Below, piece after piece: positions 8,785 through 15,853 of a stretch of DNA of 64,000 nt (positions within the stretch are counted from its first letter, which is position 1; each line of letters begins with the position of its first letter). The stretch is from Rikenella microfusus DSM 15922 (GTDB lineage Bacteria > Bacteroidota > Bacteroidia > Bacteroidales > Rikenellaceae), in contig NZ_KE386488.1 in assembly GCF_000427365.1 (NCBI RefSeq), positions 2,391,882 to 2,455,881 of the forward strand, in the 5' to 3' direction. Position numbers and translations under genes: made by a program. A model generated the notes under the pieces. The model was given only the letters and a program-made list of their open reading frames with translations. It was not told the DNA's origin and did no database searches.

Positions 8785-9381
8785 TCAGGCCGCATACCGG
8801 TTCCGGAACAGGTAGAACACCCCCCTCGATACTTGGTATTCCCGGCAGATATGCGCGATCGACGTTCCCTGTTTGAGCAGGTTCAGTATTCGTTTTTTGT
8901 CGTCGATCAGCCTTTGCAGCTTGACCCGGCTGCCGACCGGCCTTCCGATGCGTACCCCCTCCGCTTTTTTGAGCGCCAGCGCCTCTTTCGTGCGCAGCGA
9001 GATCAGGTTGTGTTCGATTTCCGCCACCAGCCCGAAAGCGAACGCCAGCACCTTGCTATTGATATTGTTATCGAACGCATAGCCGTCCTTGGTGCTGTAA
9101 ATCATGATTTGTTTTTCCATGCAGATATTGAGGATCGACATGATATCCAGCAGCGTGCGGCTCAGGCGCGAGAGTTCGGTAACGATCAGCGTATCCCCCT
9201 TTTTGAGTTTTCGGATCAGCAGTCCCAGCCGTCTTTCGTTGCGTTTGGTTTTTCCGCTGACCACCTCCGTGACCCATTTGTCGATTTTGATGCCCCGCGT
9301 TTCCGCGAACCGGGCGATTTCCAGTTGTTGGTTTTCGAGATGCTGTTTTTCAGTGCTGACTCTCAGGTATGCGATAACCAT
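8785..9381 (-). CDS. Mpi-type serine site-specific recombinase (DNA invertase)
   Basis: 198-residue small serine recombinase. YLRVSTEKQ at residues 5-13 holds the nucleophile S9 and conserved R7. ELSRLSRT follows near 70 and AEIEHNLISLRTKEAL near 120. The C-terminal ~45 residues form a helix-turn-helix (IAHICREYQVSRGVFYLF). The sequence closely resembles the Bacteroides fragilis multiple-promoter invertase Mpi (family knowledge). It probably flips the segment at 9588-9778, whose 21-bp inverted repeats have the dyad form of serine-recombinase sites. The invertible promoter now points toward this gene, with its expected start point about 235 bp upstream. No other TAnnTTTG element is seen in the leader. 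Confidence 0.92.
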   Translation of the reverse strand: MVIAYLRVSTEKQHLENQQLEIARFAETRGIKIDKWVTEVVSGKTKRNERRLGLLIRKLKKGDTLIVTELSRLSRTLLDIMSILNICMEKQIMIYSTKDGYAFDNNINSKVLAFAFGLVAEIEHNLISLRTKEALALKKAEGVRIGRPVGSRVKLQRLIDDKKRILNLLKQGTSIAHICREYQVSRGVFYLFRNRYAA

Positions 9382-9587
9382 GATAAGAAAGAATTAGGTA
9401 CATAAAATAATATAAAGTAAGTCTGATACGGTTTTGTGTCGTCGGGCGTAAAGCCGGATATATTTCAGTCGTGCGGTTGCAATCGAACAAACATTTCTGA
9501 GGATAAAGACGGCGGTACGTCCGTAATAGTCTGTGTATAGTAAATATAGCTATAAATGAGACTTTTTGTTGGCAAAAAGTACCCGTT

Positions 9588-9608
9588 CAATTAACCGTTC
9601 GATTAATT
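9588..9608 (+). repeat. left inverted repeat of the invertible segment
   Basis: C followed by AATTAACCGTTCGATTAATT. The site is itself a near-perfect dyad, AATTAACCG-TT-CGATTAATT, with a central TT as expected for a serine-recombinase crossover site. Confidence 0.85.
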
Positions 9609-9621
9609 ACTAATTGTGTCA

Positions 9622-9653
9622 CAAATGTAGAAAAGGAAATTGTATTCACCAAA
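9622..9653 (-). promoter_or_regulatory. promoter inside the invertible segment
   Basis: On the minus strand: TTTG (9650-9653), 20 bp, then TACATTTG (9622-9629). It faces the invertase gene. Predicted transcription start near 9615. Confidence 0.75.
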
Positions 9654-9757
9654 TAAAAACTGACTTAAATAACCTTTTATCAATCGGATACCTACTATTT
9701 CTGACATGATAAACGGTTTTTTACGCGGTCTCGCCGGGGGGTGTTTTTTCGCTTTAC

Positions 9758-9778
9758 AATTAATCGAACGGTTAATTG
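9758..9778 (-). repeat. right inverted repeat of the invertible segment
   Basis: Exact reverse complement of 9588-9608. The central dinucleotide reads AA here and TT at the left site, which favours inversion. Confidence 0.85.
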
Positions 9779-9839
9779 TAAGGTCTGCCGCTGTAACCCG
9801 TTGGTTTGCAGCGGGCAGCATGGCGGGTATAATGCAGAC

Positions 9840-10976
9840 ATGACGAAGATGAAACGCTATTTAGTGGTCGCTGCCGCATTATTGGCAGTTGCGGGGTGTC
9901 AGCGTCGTCCGCTGGAGTGGGGCGATCCGGCCGGCGAAAACTGCCGGGTGCGCTTCCGGGCCGGCAGTCTGGCCGAAGTGTTGCCTGCCCCGGAAACCTC
10001 GAAAGCGTCCGGACAGCTCGTCCCCTTGCCCGAAGGCGCCACCGTGCGCGTGGTGGCCTACCAGCGGCAGGGCGACGGCCAGGGCAGTCCCGACCCCTCC
10101 CTCGATACGTGGAAAGCTTCCAGTACTTATAAAGTGGAGAGCGGCGACTTGGTTCCGTGCCTTGTCAGCGACGACGGCGCCGCGATTCCCGGCGACGCCG
10201 AAAGCATGGAACTGCACAACGGAACCTATGATTTCTACGCCTACTCCGCCGCCCGCAAGCTGGAAGCCGACAACCGCACCGTGAAAGGCGTGGGCCACGG
10301 CGAAGACTTCATGGGCGCATTCATCGGCAGCCGGACCATAAACCGATCCTCGTCCACTGTCAGCCTCGAATTCGAGCACGAATGCGCCAAGATCACCTTC
10401 GCCATCGTCCCCGCCGACGGGATGCAGTGCGAAGACCTGACCGCAACGAGCGTAAAACTGAAAAAACTGGCCGCCGCCCCCGCCGCCGACTATACCATAG
10501 GCGGCGACCTCGTGCCGAGCGTCGGCGGCGAAGAATCCGTCGGCGAAATCACCACGTTCGCTTACAAAGACGACGGACAGAAAGGCCAGGGCGCCAGCGG
10601 CTCCGGCATCTTTCTGCCCAAAACGGCCGGCACCGTTCCGGCTGAATTTACCGTGCGGGTGAACAGTACATCCTACCGGCTGACAGCCGAACTGCCCGAA
10701 ATCTCTTTCGGAAAAGGGAACAACTACCGATTTACCGCCAAAGTCAAACAGACCAGCGTGGAGCTGGTGCTCACGGTGCTGCCGTGGGACACCTCCGAGT
10801 GGGGCGACGGCACGGAGATCGGCGGATTTCCGGACCAGACCATCACGGTCGGCGAATGGAGCGGGGTATCGTGGGACGACGATGCCGTCGGCGCCGATCC
10901 CTCGCAAGGGTTGGTTGTCGGGACGTGGACTTCCGCCCCCTCGTGGGGCAGCGACACGCAGGTCGGCGGAAACTGA
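9840..10976 (+). CDS. fimbrillin family (Mfa-like) lipoprotein
   Basis: 378 residues. A lipoprotein signal peptide (RYLVVAAALLAVAGC) puts the lipidated Cys near residue 20. The body has the beta-rich pattern of Mfa-like fimbrillins (PF13149): an early strand pair, YDFYAYSA near 145, FEHECAKITFAIVP near 190, and a final RFTAKVKQTSVELVLTVLPW strand. Fimbrillins are exported as lipoproteins and polymerise or anchor at the outer membrane. It is the first gene of a two-gene operon downstream of the invertible promoter. An ATG at 9849 is an alternative start; the frame is open to 9741 but that part crosses the recombination site. Whether it is a stalk, anchor or accessory subunit is not clear. Confidence 0.82.
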   Translation: MTKMKRYLVVAAALLAVAGCQRRPLEWGDPAGENCRVRFRAGSLAEVLPAPETSKASGQLVPLPEGATVRVVAYQRQGDGQGSPDPSLDTWKASSTYKVESGDLVPCLVSDDGAAIPGDAESMELHNGTYDFYAYSAARKLEADNRTVKGVGHGEDFMGAFIGSRTINRSSSTVSLEFEHECAKITFAIVPADGMQCEDLTATSVKLKKLAAAPAADYTIGGDLVPSVGGEESVGEITTFAYKDDGQKGQGASGSGIFLPKTAGTVPAEFTVRVNSTSYRLTAELPEISFGKGNNYRFTAKVKQTSVELVLTVLPWDTSEWGDGTEIGGFPDQTITVGEWSGVSWDDDAVGADPSQGLVVGTWTSAPSWGSDTQVGGN

Positions 10977-11045
10977 CCTGTCGGCCGCATTTTCCGTGCG
11001 GGAAAACGACAAATCATTACGAAGTAAATAACAGTTCGGTAAAAT

Positions 11046-13412
11046 ATGAAAAGAATATTTTTATGGATGACTTCGGCCGCGACGGTGCTCGCCGTGTCAT
11101 GTAATAAAAGCGAACTCCAGCAGCCCGGCGGCGGAAACGGCGGACGGAATCCGCTGACCGTCCGCGTGAGCTTCGATACCGGAACGCCCTCCGTTCCCGG
11201 CGGCGCATGGCGTCCCGTGGCCAAAAGCGTTAGTCCGGCTGTGAGCATCGAATACGGCGCAGGGGCGGTTCCCGAAACCCGTGCCGTTACCGCGTTGGAC
11301 GACCAGAACGAAAAGACGGTGCATGACCTTTGGGCCTTGCAGTACACAGAGCAAGGTGCTCTGGTCGGCGAGCCTTTCTATACCGACCGGATTCAGCAGA
11401 GCGACGCTTCCGTGACCGTCGAGATCAACCTGACCTCCAGCGAAGGCAAAACCAACAGGGTCTATTTCGTGGCCAATACCGGCGACAAGAGCCTGTTCAA
11501 CGCTTCGAACGCCGCCACCGAGACCGCTTTCCAAAACCTGAGCCGGACGCAGACTGCGGAATACAAACCCAGCTCGGCGACCGGCCTGCTGATGAACGGC
11601 CTGTACAGCGGTACGGTGGGGGCCGAGATGAACGGCGTGACCCTGAAACGAGGAGTGGCCAAAGTGAATTTTTCGTACACGACCGACAGCGAATTCGGTA
11701 AAAAATTCACCGTCGAATCCGTGACGTTGAAGAATGCCGCCAACAAAATCCATTACGTCAAGACCGCTTCCGCCCCGTGGCCTGACGCCGACGCGTCGAA
11801 TCACACCTCGTATCCTGCCGAAACGCTGGGCGGCGACCCGAAAACGGGTTCTTATACCTGGTACCTGCCCGAAAACCTCCAGACAGCGGTGAAAAACGCG
11901 AAAGGCGAGGGGTGGGCCACCTACATCGAGATCGCGGGGAGGTGGACCGGCCACGGCGACGGGCTGCCCCGGAACGTAACCTATTACATCCCTGTGGGCA
12001 GCGACGGCGTGACGCAGACGAATTACAGCGTGGAGCGGAACAAAATCTATACCGTTTCCGTTACGCTCAAAGGAGCCAACGACGCCGATACTCGCGTGAA
12101 AGTGGAAGAAGCCGTAACTCCCGTTCTGGCGAACTGCGGGATGGTGGTTCCGGGCGGTCAGGTGGCTTTCAGCGTCGAAGACCGCCAAAAGAAACTCATC
12201 GAAACCGAGGCCGCGAGCCTGCCCCTGAAAAGCTGGAGTAAAAGTACGGACTACACGGCTTACCTGATCTGGCAGGACGCGCAGTCGCTGGTGAGCAGCG
12301 TCGAGTACAACAAGGCTCTGGGATACGTTGTCGTCAAAACCGCTTCCGGAAAGAGCGGCAACGCCGTGGTGGGGCTTTTTCCCGCGGGGACCCAGCAAAG
12401 TCAAGCGCGAACGGCGAATTGCATCTGGAGTTGGCACGTGTGGGTTACCAACTACCACCCCGACGGTACAAAAAAGTACAATTTGGGCATAAATCAAAAA
12501 GCGTCCGAAAGTACCGGTCAGGTACATACTTATGGGGCGAAATATATGGCTGCCGTGAATGCGGTAAAACCTACCACAGGATATAGTAACAGCAATATCC
12601 GCGTAATAATGGACCGTAATCTGGGGGCCACGAAGACTTATTATACGGCTCCGGCTTCAGGGGATAACACGGCCGACCAGGCTTTCGGGATGTTTTACCA
12701 GTGGGGTCGCAAAGACCCGTTCCCGCGCGCTACGGGTGCCGATATAGATCCTTCGAGCGCCACCAGCGAGACCATTAATATCTACGATATAGATAATCAA
12801 ATACTGACCGAAGACGGTACTGGATATAAGAAAACGGATATTAAGACCGGAGGTGTGGTATCGGGCAATAACTCGTTGGGTTATGCAGTGTCTCATCCGC
12901 TGGTATTTATATATAACAGTACCACTCCTTACGACTGGTATGCGACTTCGGAAAGTAATCAGAACGACGCTTTGTGGGGTGACAAAGCAGAAAAGAAGAG
13001 CGTTTACGACCCCTGCCCGGAAGGTTGGCGCATCGCGCCGAACGAGACTTGGAGTGATTTTAGCCGCACTACGATCGCTACTTCGCCACTGAACGGTACG
13101 TTCCCGTACTATATCAAAGGCGACCCGAAAGAGGACGGTAAATCAGGCGATTACGGTATGACCAACGGCCGCCTGTACAAGGTATCGTCTTCGGGCGAGG
13201 GCACCCCGCTGGCCTGGTATCCCGCCCCGGGCTACCGCTACGGCGCCAGCGGCGCATTGTACGGCGTCGGCAACTACGGGTACAGCTGGTCGTCCACGGT
13301 CGCCGCTAGCGGGTATGGCGCCCACTACCTGTACTTCTACACGCAGGGCCTCAATCCCACTAACGCGAGCAGCCGTGCCAGCGGCTTACAGGTGCGGTGC
13401 CTCCAAGAATAA
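11046..13412 (+). CDS. fimbrillin-type lipoprotein with DGR-diversified C-type-lectin-like C-terminus
   Basis: 788 residues. A lipoprotein signal (FLWMTSAATVLAVSC) is followed by Mfa-like domains to about residue 360 and a linker. A C-terminal domain with VIMDRNLGATK (~520), MFYQWGRKDPFPRAT (~552) and YDPCPEGWRIAP (~655) resembles the FISUMP/formylglycine-enzyme fold used by DGR target proteins. The last 63 residues (from 13221) are the variable region, ending in GLQVRCLQE. Variable codons are almost all NNC (TAC, GGC, GCC, AGC, CAC), as expected when AAC codons of a template are mutated at adenine. It is probably a surface or pilus-tip adhesin that binds variable ligands. It is the second gene of the phase-switched operon. 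Confidence 0.85.
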   Translation: MKRIFLWMTSAATVLAVSCNKSELQQPGGGNGGRNPLTVRVSFDTGTPSVPGGAWRPVAKSVSPAVSIEYGAGAVPETRAVTALDDQNEKTVHDLWALQYTEQGALVGEPFYTDRIQQSDASVTVEINLTSSEGKTNRVYFVANTGDKSLFNASNAATETAFQNLSRTQTAEYKPSSATGLLMNGLYSGTVGAEMNGVTLKRGVAKVNFSYTTDSEFGKKFTVESVTLKNAANKIHYVKTASAPWPDADASNHTSYPAETLGGDPKTGSYTWYLPENLQTAVKNAKGEGWATYIEIAGRWTGHGDGLPRNVTYYIPVGSDGVTQTNYSVERNKIYTVSVTLKGANDADTRVKVEEAVTPVLANCGMVVPGGQVAFSVEDRQKKLIETEAASLPLKSWSKSTDYTAYLIWQDAQSLVSSVEYNKALGYVVVKTASGKSGNAVVGLFPAGTQQSQARTANCIWSWHVWVTNYHPDGTKKYNLGINQKASESTGQVHTYGAKYMAAVNAVKPTTGYSNSNIRVIMDRNLGATKTYYTAPASGDNTADQAFGMFYQWGRKDPFPRATGADIDPSSATSETINIYDIDNQILTEDGTGYKKTDIKTGGVVSGNNSLGYAVSHPLVFIYNSTTPYDWYATSESNQNDALWGDKAEKKSVYDPCPEGWRIAPNETWSDFSRTTIATSPLNGTFPYYIKGDPKEDGKSGDYGMTNGRLYKVSSSGEGTPLAWYPAPGYRYGASGALYGVGNYGYSWSSTVAASGYGAHYLYFYTQGLNPTNASSRASGLQVRCLQE
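13220..13412 (+). repeat. DGR variable region VR1 (expressed copy)
   Basis: Homology to VR2 and VR3 begins exactly at TCCCGCCCCGGGCTACCGC (13220-13238) and continues past the stop codon. Variable codons are mostly NNC; invariant codons such as TGG, CTG, CAG, GTG and CGG lie between them. Together with its 3' flank to 13506 it forms the left arm of a ~290-bp inverted repeat with 14094-14386. Confidence 0.82.
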
Positions 13413-13446
13413 GGAGCTGCGCGCCGCGGCGGATAAGGCCGCACAA

Positions 13447-13482
13447 GCGAGGCAAAGCCTCGCCCCGCGGGATACCCGCGGG
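13447..13482 (+). other. paired hairpins just after VR1 (candidate DGR recognition structure)
   Basis: Two adjacent perfect stems: GCGAGGC-AAA-GCCTCGC (13447-13463) and CCCGCGGG-ATA-CCCGCGGG (13464-13482), 35 bp after the stop codon. A hairpin or cruciform just downstream of the VR aids target recognition in the Bordetella phage DGR (established). The same pair is present after VR2 (14118-14153). Confidence 0.6.
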
Positions 13483-13506
13483 CAGGCCGAAGAGGCCGCG
13501 CGGGCA

Positions 13507-14093
13507 GCGTGTTTGAGGCGGCCGGAAGGTATTAGCGGCGGGCTTGTAGGCCCGCCGCCCCAAATGGCGGCCTTTGGCCGCCCGAATTTTCCGCATTTTT
13601 TGCCGGTGGCTTTTGGAGGCGGGTTTGCCGGGACTTTGCGGTTTTTGCGGGATATGCGGTGGGCTTTGTTTCCGAGGTGGGGTTGTTTTTGAGGCTTTGC
13701 GTTGTTGGGAGTGCGCGGCTTTTTGCGCTGTTTTAACGTTGTTTTGAGTTGTTGTCGGGGCTTGTTAGAGCTGGTTCCGGGCCTCCGCTGCCGGAGGCCC
13801 GCCTGCTGACGCGGGAACGTTATTTAAGCCCTACGGTTTATTGCGATGTTCTCCCTTAGTCAGGCCGGAGCCACCCCGGCGACGGCCTGCAACTCGCGAT
13901 GCTCGTTTGGGCCTCGCTGGCTCCGGCCGTAATATTTAACCGTAGGGTTTTGCGCATCGGATCGCAGCCTGCGGGGCACGTGAACGAGCTTTGCGAGTCA
14001 GCGGGCCTCCGCTGCCGGAGGCTGCGGCCCGTCCGCTGGCGCGGGAATGTTATTTCAACTGTACTTTTAAAGCGAAGACGGGGGGAGGGAAGT
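13507..14093. repeat. spacer between VR1 and VR2 with mosaic repeat modules (block 1)
   Basis: No gene seen. 13595-13775 is rich in G and T on the plus strand and poor in A and C. Palindromes include GGCGGGC-TTGTAG-GCCCGCC near 13534. From 13784 there are repeat modules: a GGGCCTCCG/CGGAGGCCC hairpin, then module A (13837-13949: TTAGTCAGGCCGGAGCCACC to GGCTCCGGCC), then a second GC-rich hairpin module to about 14060. Module A recurs almost unchanged at 27795-27905. Confidence 0.7.
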
Positions 14094-14386
14094 TGCCCGC
14101 GCGGTCTCTTCGGCCTGCCCGCGGGTATCCCGCGGGGCGAGGCTTTGCCTCGCTTGTGCGGCCTTATCCGCCGCGGCGCGCAGCTCCTTATTCTTGGAGG
14201 CACCGCACCTGTAAGCCGTGGCCGCGGGCGTGCGTGTAGACGGGATCGAGGTCTGTCGAGTAGAAGTTCAGACCGAGGCCGCGGGAATCGCTGGTCGCCG
14301 CCGACCAACTGCACCCGCTGCCGCCGACGTACCGCGCCACGCCCTCATAGCCCGTCCGGCCGAAGTCGCGGTAGCCCGGGGCGGGA
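14094..14386 (-). repeat. DGR variable region VR2: inverted, silent C-terminal cassette with 3' flank
   Basis: On the minus strand it encodes PAPGYRDFGRTGYEG to GHGLQVRCLQE followed by TAA (coding 14385 down to 14188; 65 residues against 63 in VR1). It has no start codon or upstream gene body. The 3' flank matches that of VR1, with one mismatch noted, through both hairpins to GCGCGGGCA. The 19-bp 5' boundary (14368-14386) is the exact inverse of 13220-13238, so inversion between them would join this cassette in frame to the adhesin gene. Confidence 0.82.
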
Positions 14387-14766
14387 ACGGAGGATTATTG
14401 TTCATTGGATGATACGATACGGAGGAGTGCTTACGACGCTGTTGGGCCAGCCGGTGTAAAGCTGTGGATTTTTGCCTGTGCTATTCCGCTGATTTTACGG
14501 CTGGCCGAAGGGCTTCAGCGTCGTGCGCTCCTTTTTTATTTTTAATCGGGTATATACGATTGCAGTCGGGATCGGTTCCGGTGGCCGTCGTTTTGTGGTA
14601 TGCAGAGGCCTGTTTTAATCCGGCTCTAATTCGATTTTCCGGCATTTTTGGGGTTGCCTCCCGGTTTGTTTTATGTCATTATATGTATTGTGAATAATGC
14701 GGTGTGTATCAATCTTATATGCCTGTTTCTGGCATAGGTTGGTCGGGTCGCAAGGCTTGTATTGTT

Positions 14767-14774
14767 TATTTTTG
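14767..14774 (+). promoter_or_regulatory. candidate -7 element of the DGR operon
   Basis: TATTTTTG, 88 bp before the first gene of the DGR operon. No matching -33 TTTG at the right distance. The rest of 14387-14862 shows no gene. Confidence 0.35.
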
Positions 14775-14862
14775 TGACATTCTTTCTGCGGTCTTTTCCG
14801 AGTAATTTTTTACTTTTATCCCCGCAGGACACCGTGTTCGCCATTCAAAAAACTATTGCGTT

Positions 14863-15483
14863 ATGACCCTACAGGAAATACTTGCGGCCGAAAACCGCAA
14901 CACGGATAAAATATACCTTCATCTGGAAGGGATTTTCTGGAAGGCTTACGAACGGTCGGCGTTCGCTTTTATCCACCGTATCTCTCGTTATAAGGCTTCC
15001 AAACGATTTGTCAAATATCTCGACGCCGAGGTGGTGTCGGTGGGTTTTCCCGACGCTTCGCGGGCGAAAGTGCTGGGCGACAGGCCACTGGAAACGGAGA
15101 AGGCCGATATGCTGGTACTCGGTACGGGGACGATCGACGCGGAGGAGTACGGACGATGGAAAGAGGCGATTCCGTTGGTTGTTTCCAAGCCGGCGGGGAT
15201 GCCGTCGCCGGTGTTCGGGACGCTTTACGGCGGTGTCCCTCGCCAGATGGTAATTCCGGTACCCGACGCGGAGTCGGTTCCCCGGCGCGTGCCTGCGGCT
15301 CCGTTGTCGTCCCGTTCTTCGGAGGCGGGGAGTACCGGGTCGTATCCTGCGGCGGCGTCCGAAACGTCGGTCGGCGAGGCCGTCTTGCGCGATCTCCGTA
15401 ATTTCAGTGTGGAAAATGCCACGCCGCTGGAGTGTCTTCTGTTCGTCTCTTCTTTAAAAAAGCAGCTCAATGGCAATATATGA
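14863..15483 (+). CDS. conserved DGR-associated protein of unknown function
   Basis: 206 residues; no function recognised. The N-terminal ~130 residues look conserved and folded (DKIYLHLEGIFWKAYERSAF, then KRFVKYLDAEVVSVGFPDASRAK). Residues ~140-175 are low-complexity and rich in Ser, Ala and Pro. A short C-terminal helix follows (LECLLFVSSLKKQL). No signal peptide or membrane helix is seen. It overlaps the start of the Avd-like gene by 14 bp, so it is almost certainly in the DGR operon. Accessory proteins of unknown function occur beside Avd in several DGR classes. A role in template RNA or cDNA handling is a guess from context only. Confidence 0.7.
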   Translation: MTLQEILAAENRNTDKIYLHLEGIFWKAYERSAFAFIHRISRYKASKRFVKYLDAEVVSVGFPDASRAKVLGDRPLETEKADMLVLGTGTIDAEEYGRWKEAIPLVVSKPAGMPSPVFGTLYGGVPRQMVIPVPDAESVPRRVPAAPLSSRSSEAGSTGSYPAAASETSVGEAVLRDLRNFSVENATPLECLLFVSSLKKQLNGNI

Positions 15484-15853
15484 CAATCTGGAGGTCTTTA
15501 AGGCCAGTTACGATCTGTTGCTTTATGTTTTCCAGTTTACGCCGAATGTGAAGCGGGATTACCGTTATACGTTGGCGGAAAAAATCAAGGACAATATCAT
15601 CGAGCTTTGTCTTTGCATCTATCGGGCGAACGGCGCCAAGGATCGGGTGCCGGATATACGGCAGGCCCGCGAACGGTTGGTGACGATCAAACTGATGTGC
15701 CGCATGCTGACGGATCTGAAGCAGATTTCGGTCAGGCAGTTCGCGGTGGTGTGTACGTATACGGAGTCGATCTCCCGTCAGTTGCAGGCCTGGCAACGGT
15801 ATTCCGAGAAGGTGAAGGCCGAACAGCAGGCTGCGGCGGTACCGCATGCCTGA
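15470..15853 (+). CDS. avd: Avd-like four-helix-bundle protein of a diversity-generating retroelement
   Basis: 127 residues, all-helical. The sequence (LEVFKASYDLLLYVFQFTPNVKRDYRYTLAEKIKDN, then CIYRANGAKDR and LKQISVRQFAVVCTYTESISRQLQ) matches the Avd / 23S-rRNA-intervening-sequence four-helix bundle family. In the Bordetella phage DGR, Avd forms a basic pentamer that binds the reverse transcriptase and template RNA and is required for mutagenic homing. It overlaps the preceding gene by 14 bp and lies about 1 kb before the reverse transcriptase. Stand-alone four-helix proteins of this fold also occur in other contexts, so the neighbourhood makes the call. Confidence 0.88.
   Translation: MAIYDNLEVFKASYDLLLYVFQFTPNVKRDYRYTLAEKIKDNIIELCLCIYRANGAKDRVPDIRQARERLVTIKLMCRMLTDLKQISVRQFAVVCTYTESISRQLQAWQRYSEKVKAEQQAAAVPHA

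Larger units (their letters stand above)
9588..9778. promoter_or_regulatory. invertible promoter segment (phase switch), fimbriae-OFF orientation
   Basis: 191 bp bounded by 21-bp perfect inverted repeats (9588-9608 and 9758-9778) between the Mpi-type invertase and the fimbrillin operon. It contains one clear promoter, on the minus strand. Inversion would move its -7 element to about 9737-9744 on the plus strand, roughly 95 bp before the first fimbrillin start. No plus-strand TAnnTTTG is visible in the present orientation. The repeats, promoter and recombinase are seen directly; switching is inferred. Confidence 0.85.

Noticed and set aside
8785-9381. Phage or transposon resolvase marking a mobile element
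   Set aside because: No transposase or phage genes nearby; sequence and adjacent inverted repeats fit a host Mpi-type invertase.
14094-14386. VR2 as the DGR template repeat
   Set aside because: It lacks the adenine-rich AAC codons of a template, lies opposite to the RT, and carries the VR-type 3' flank with both hairpins.
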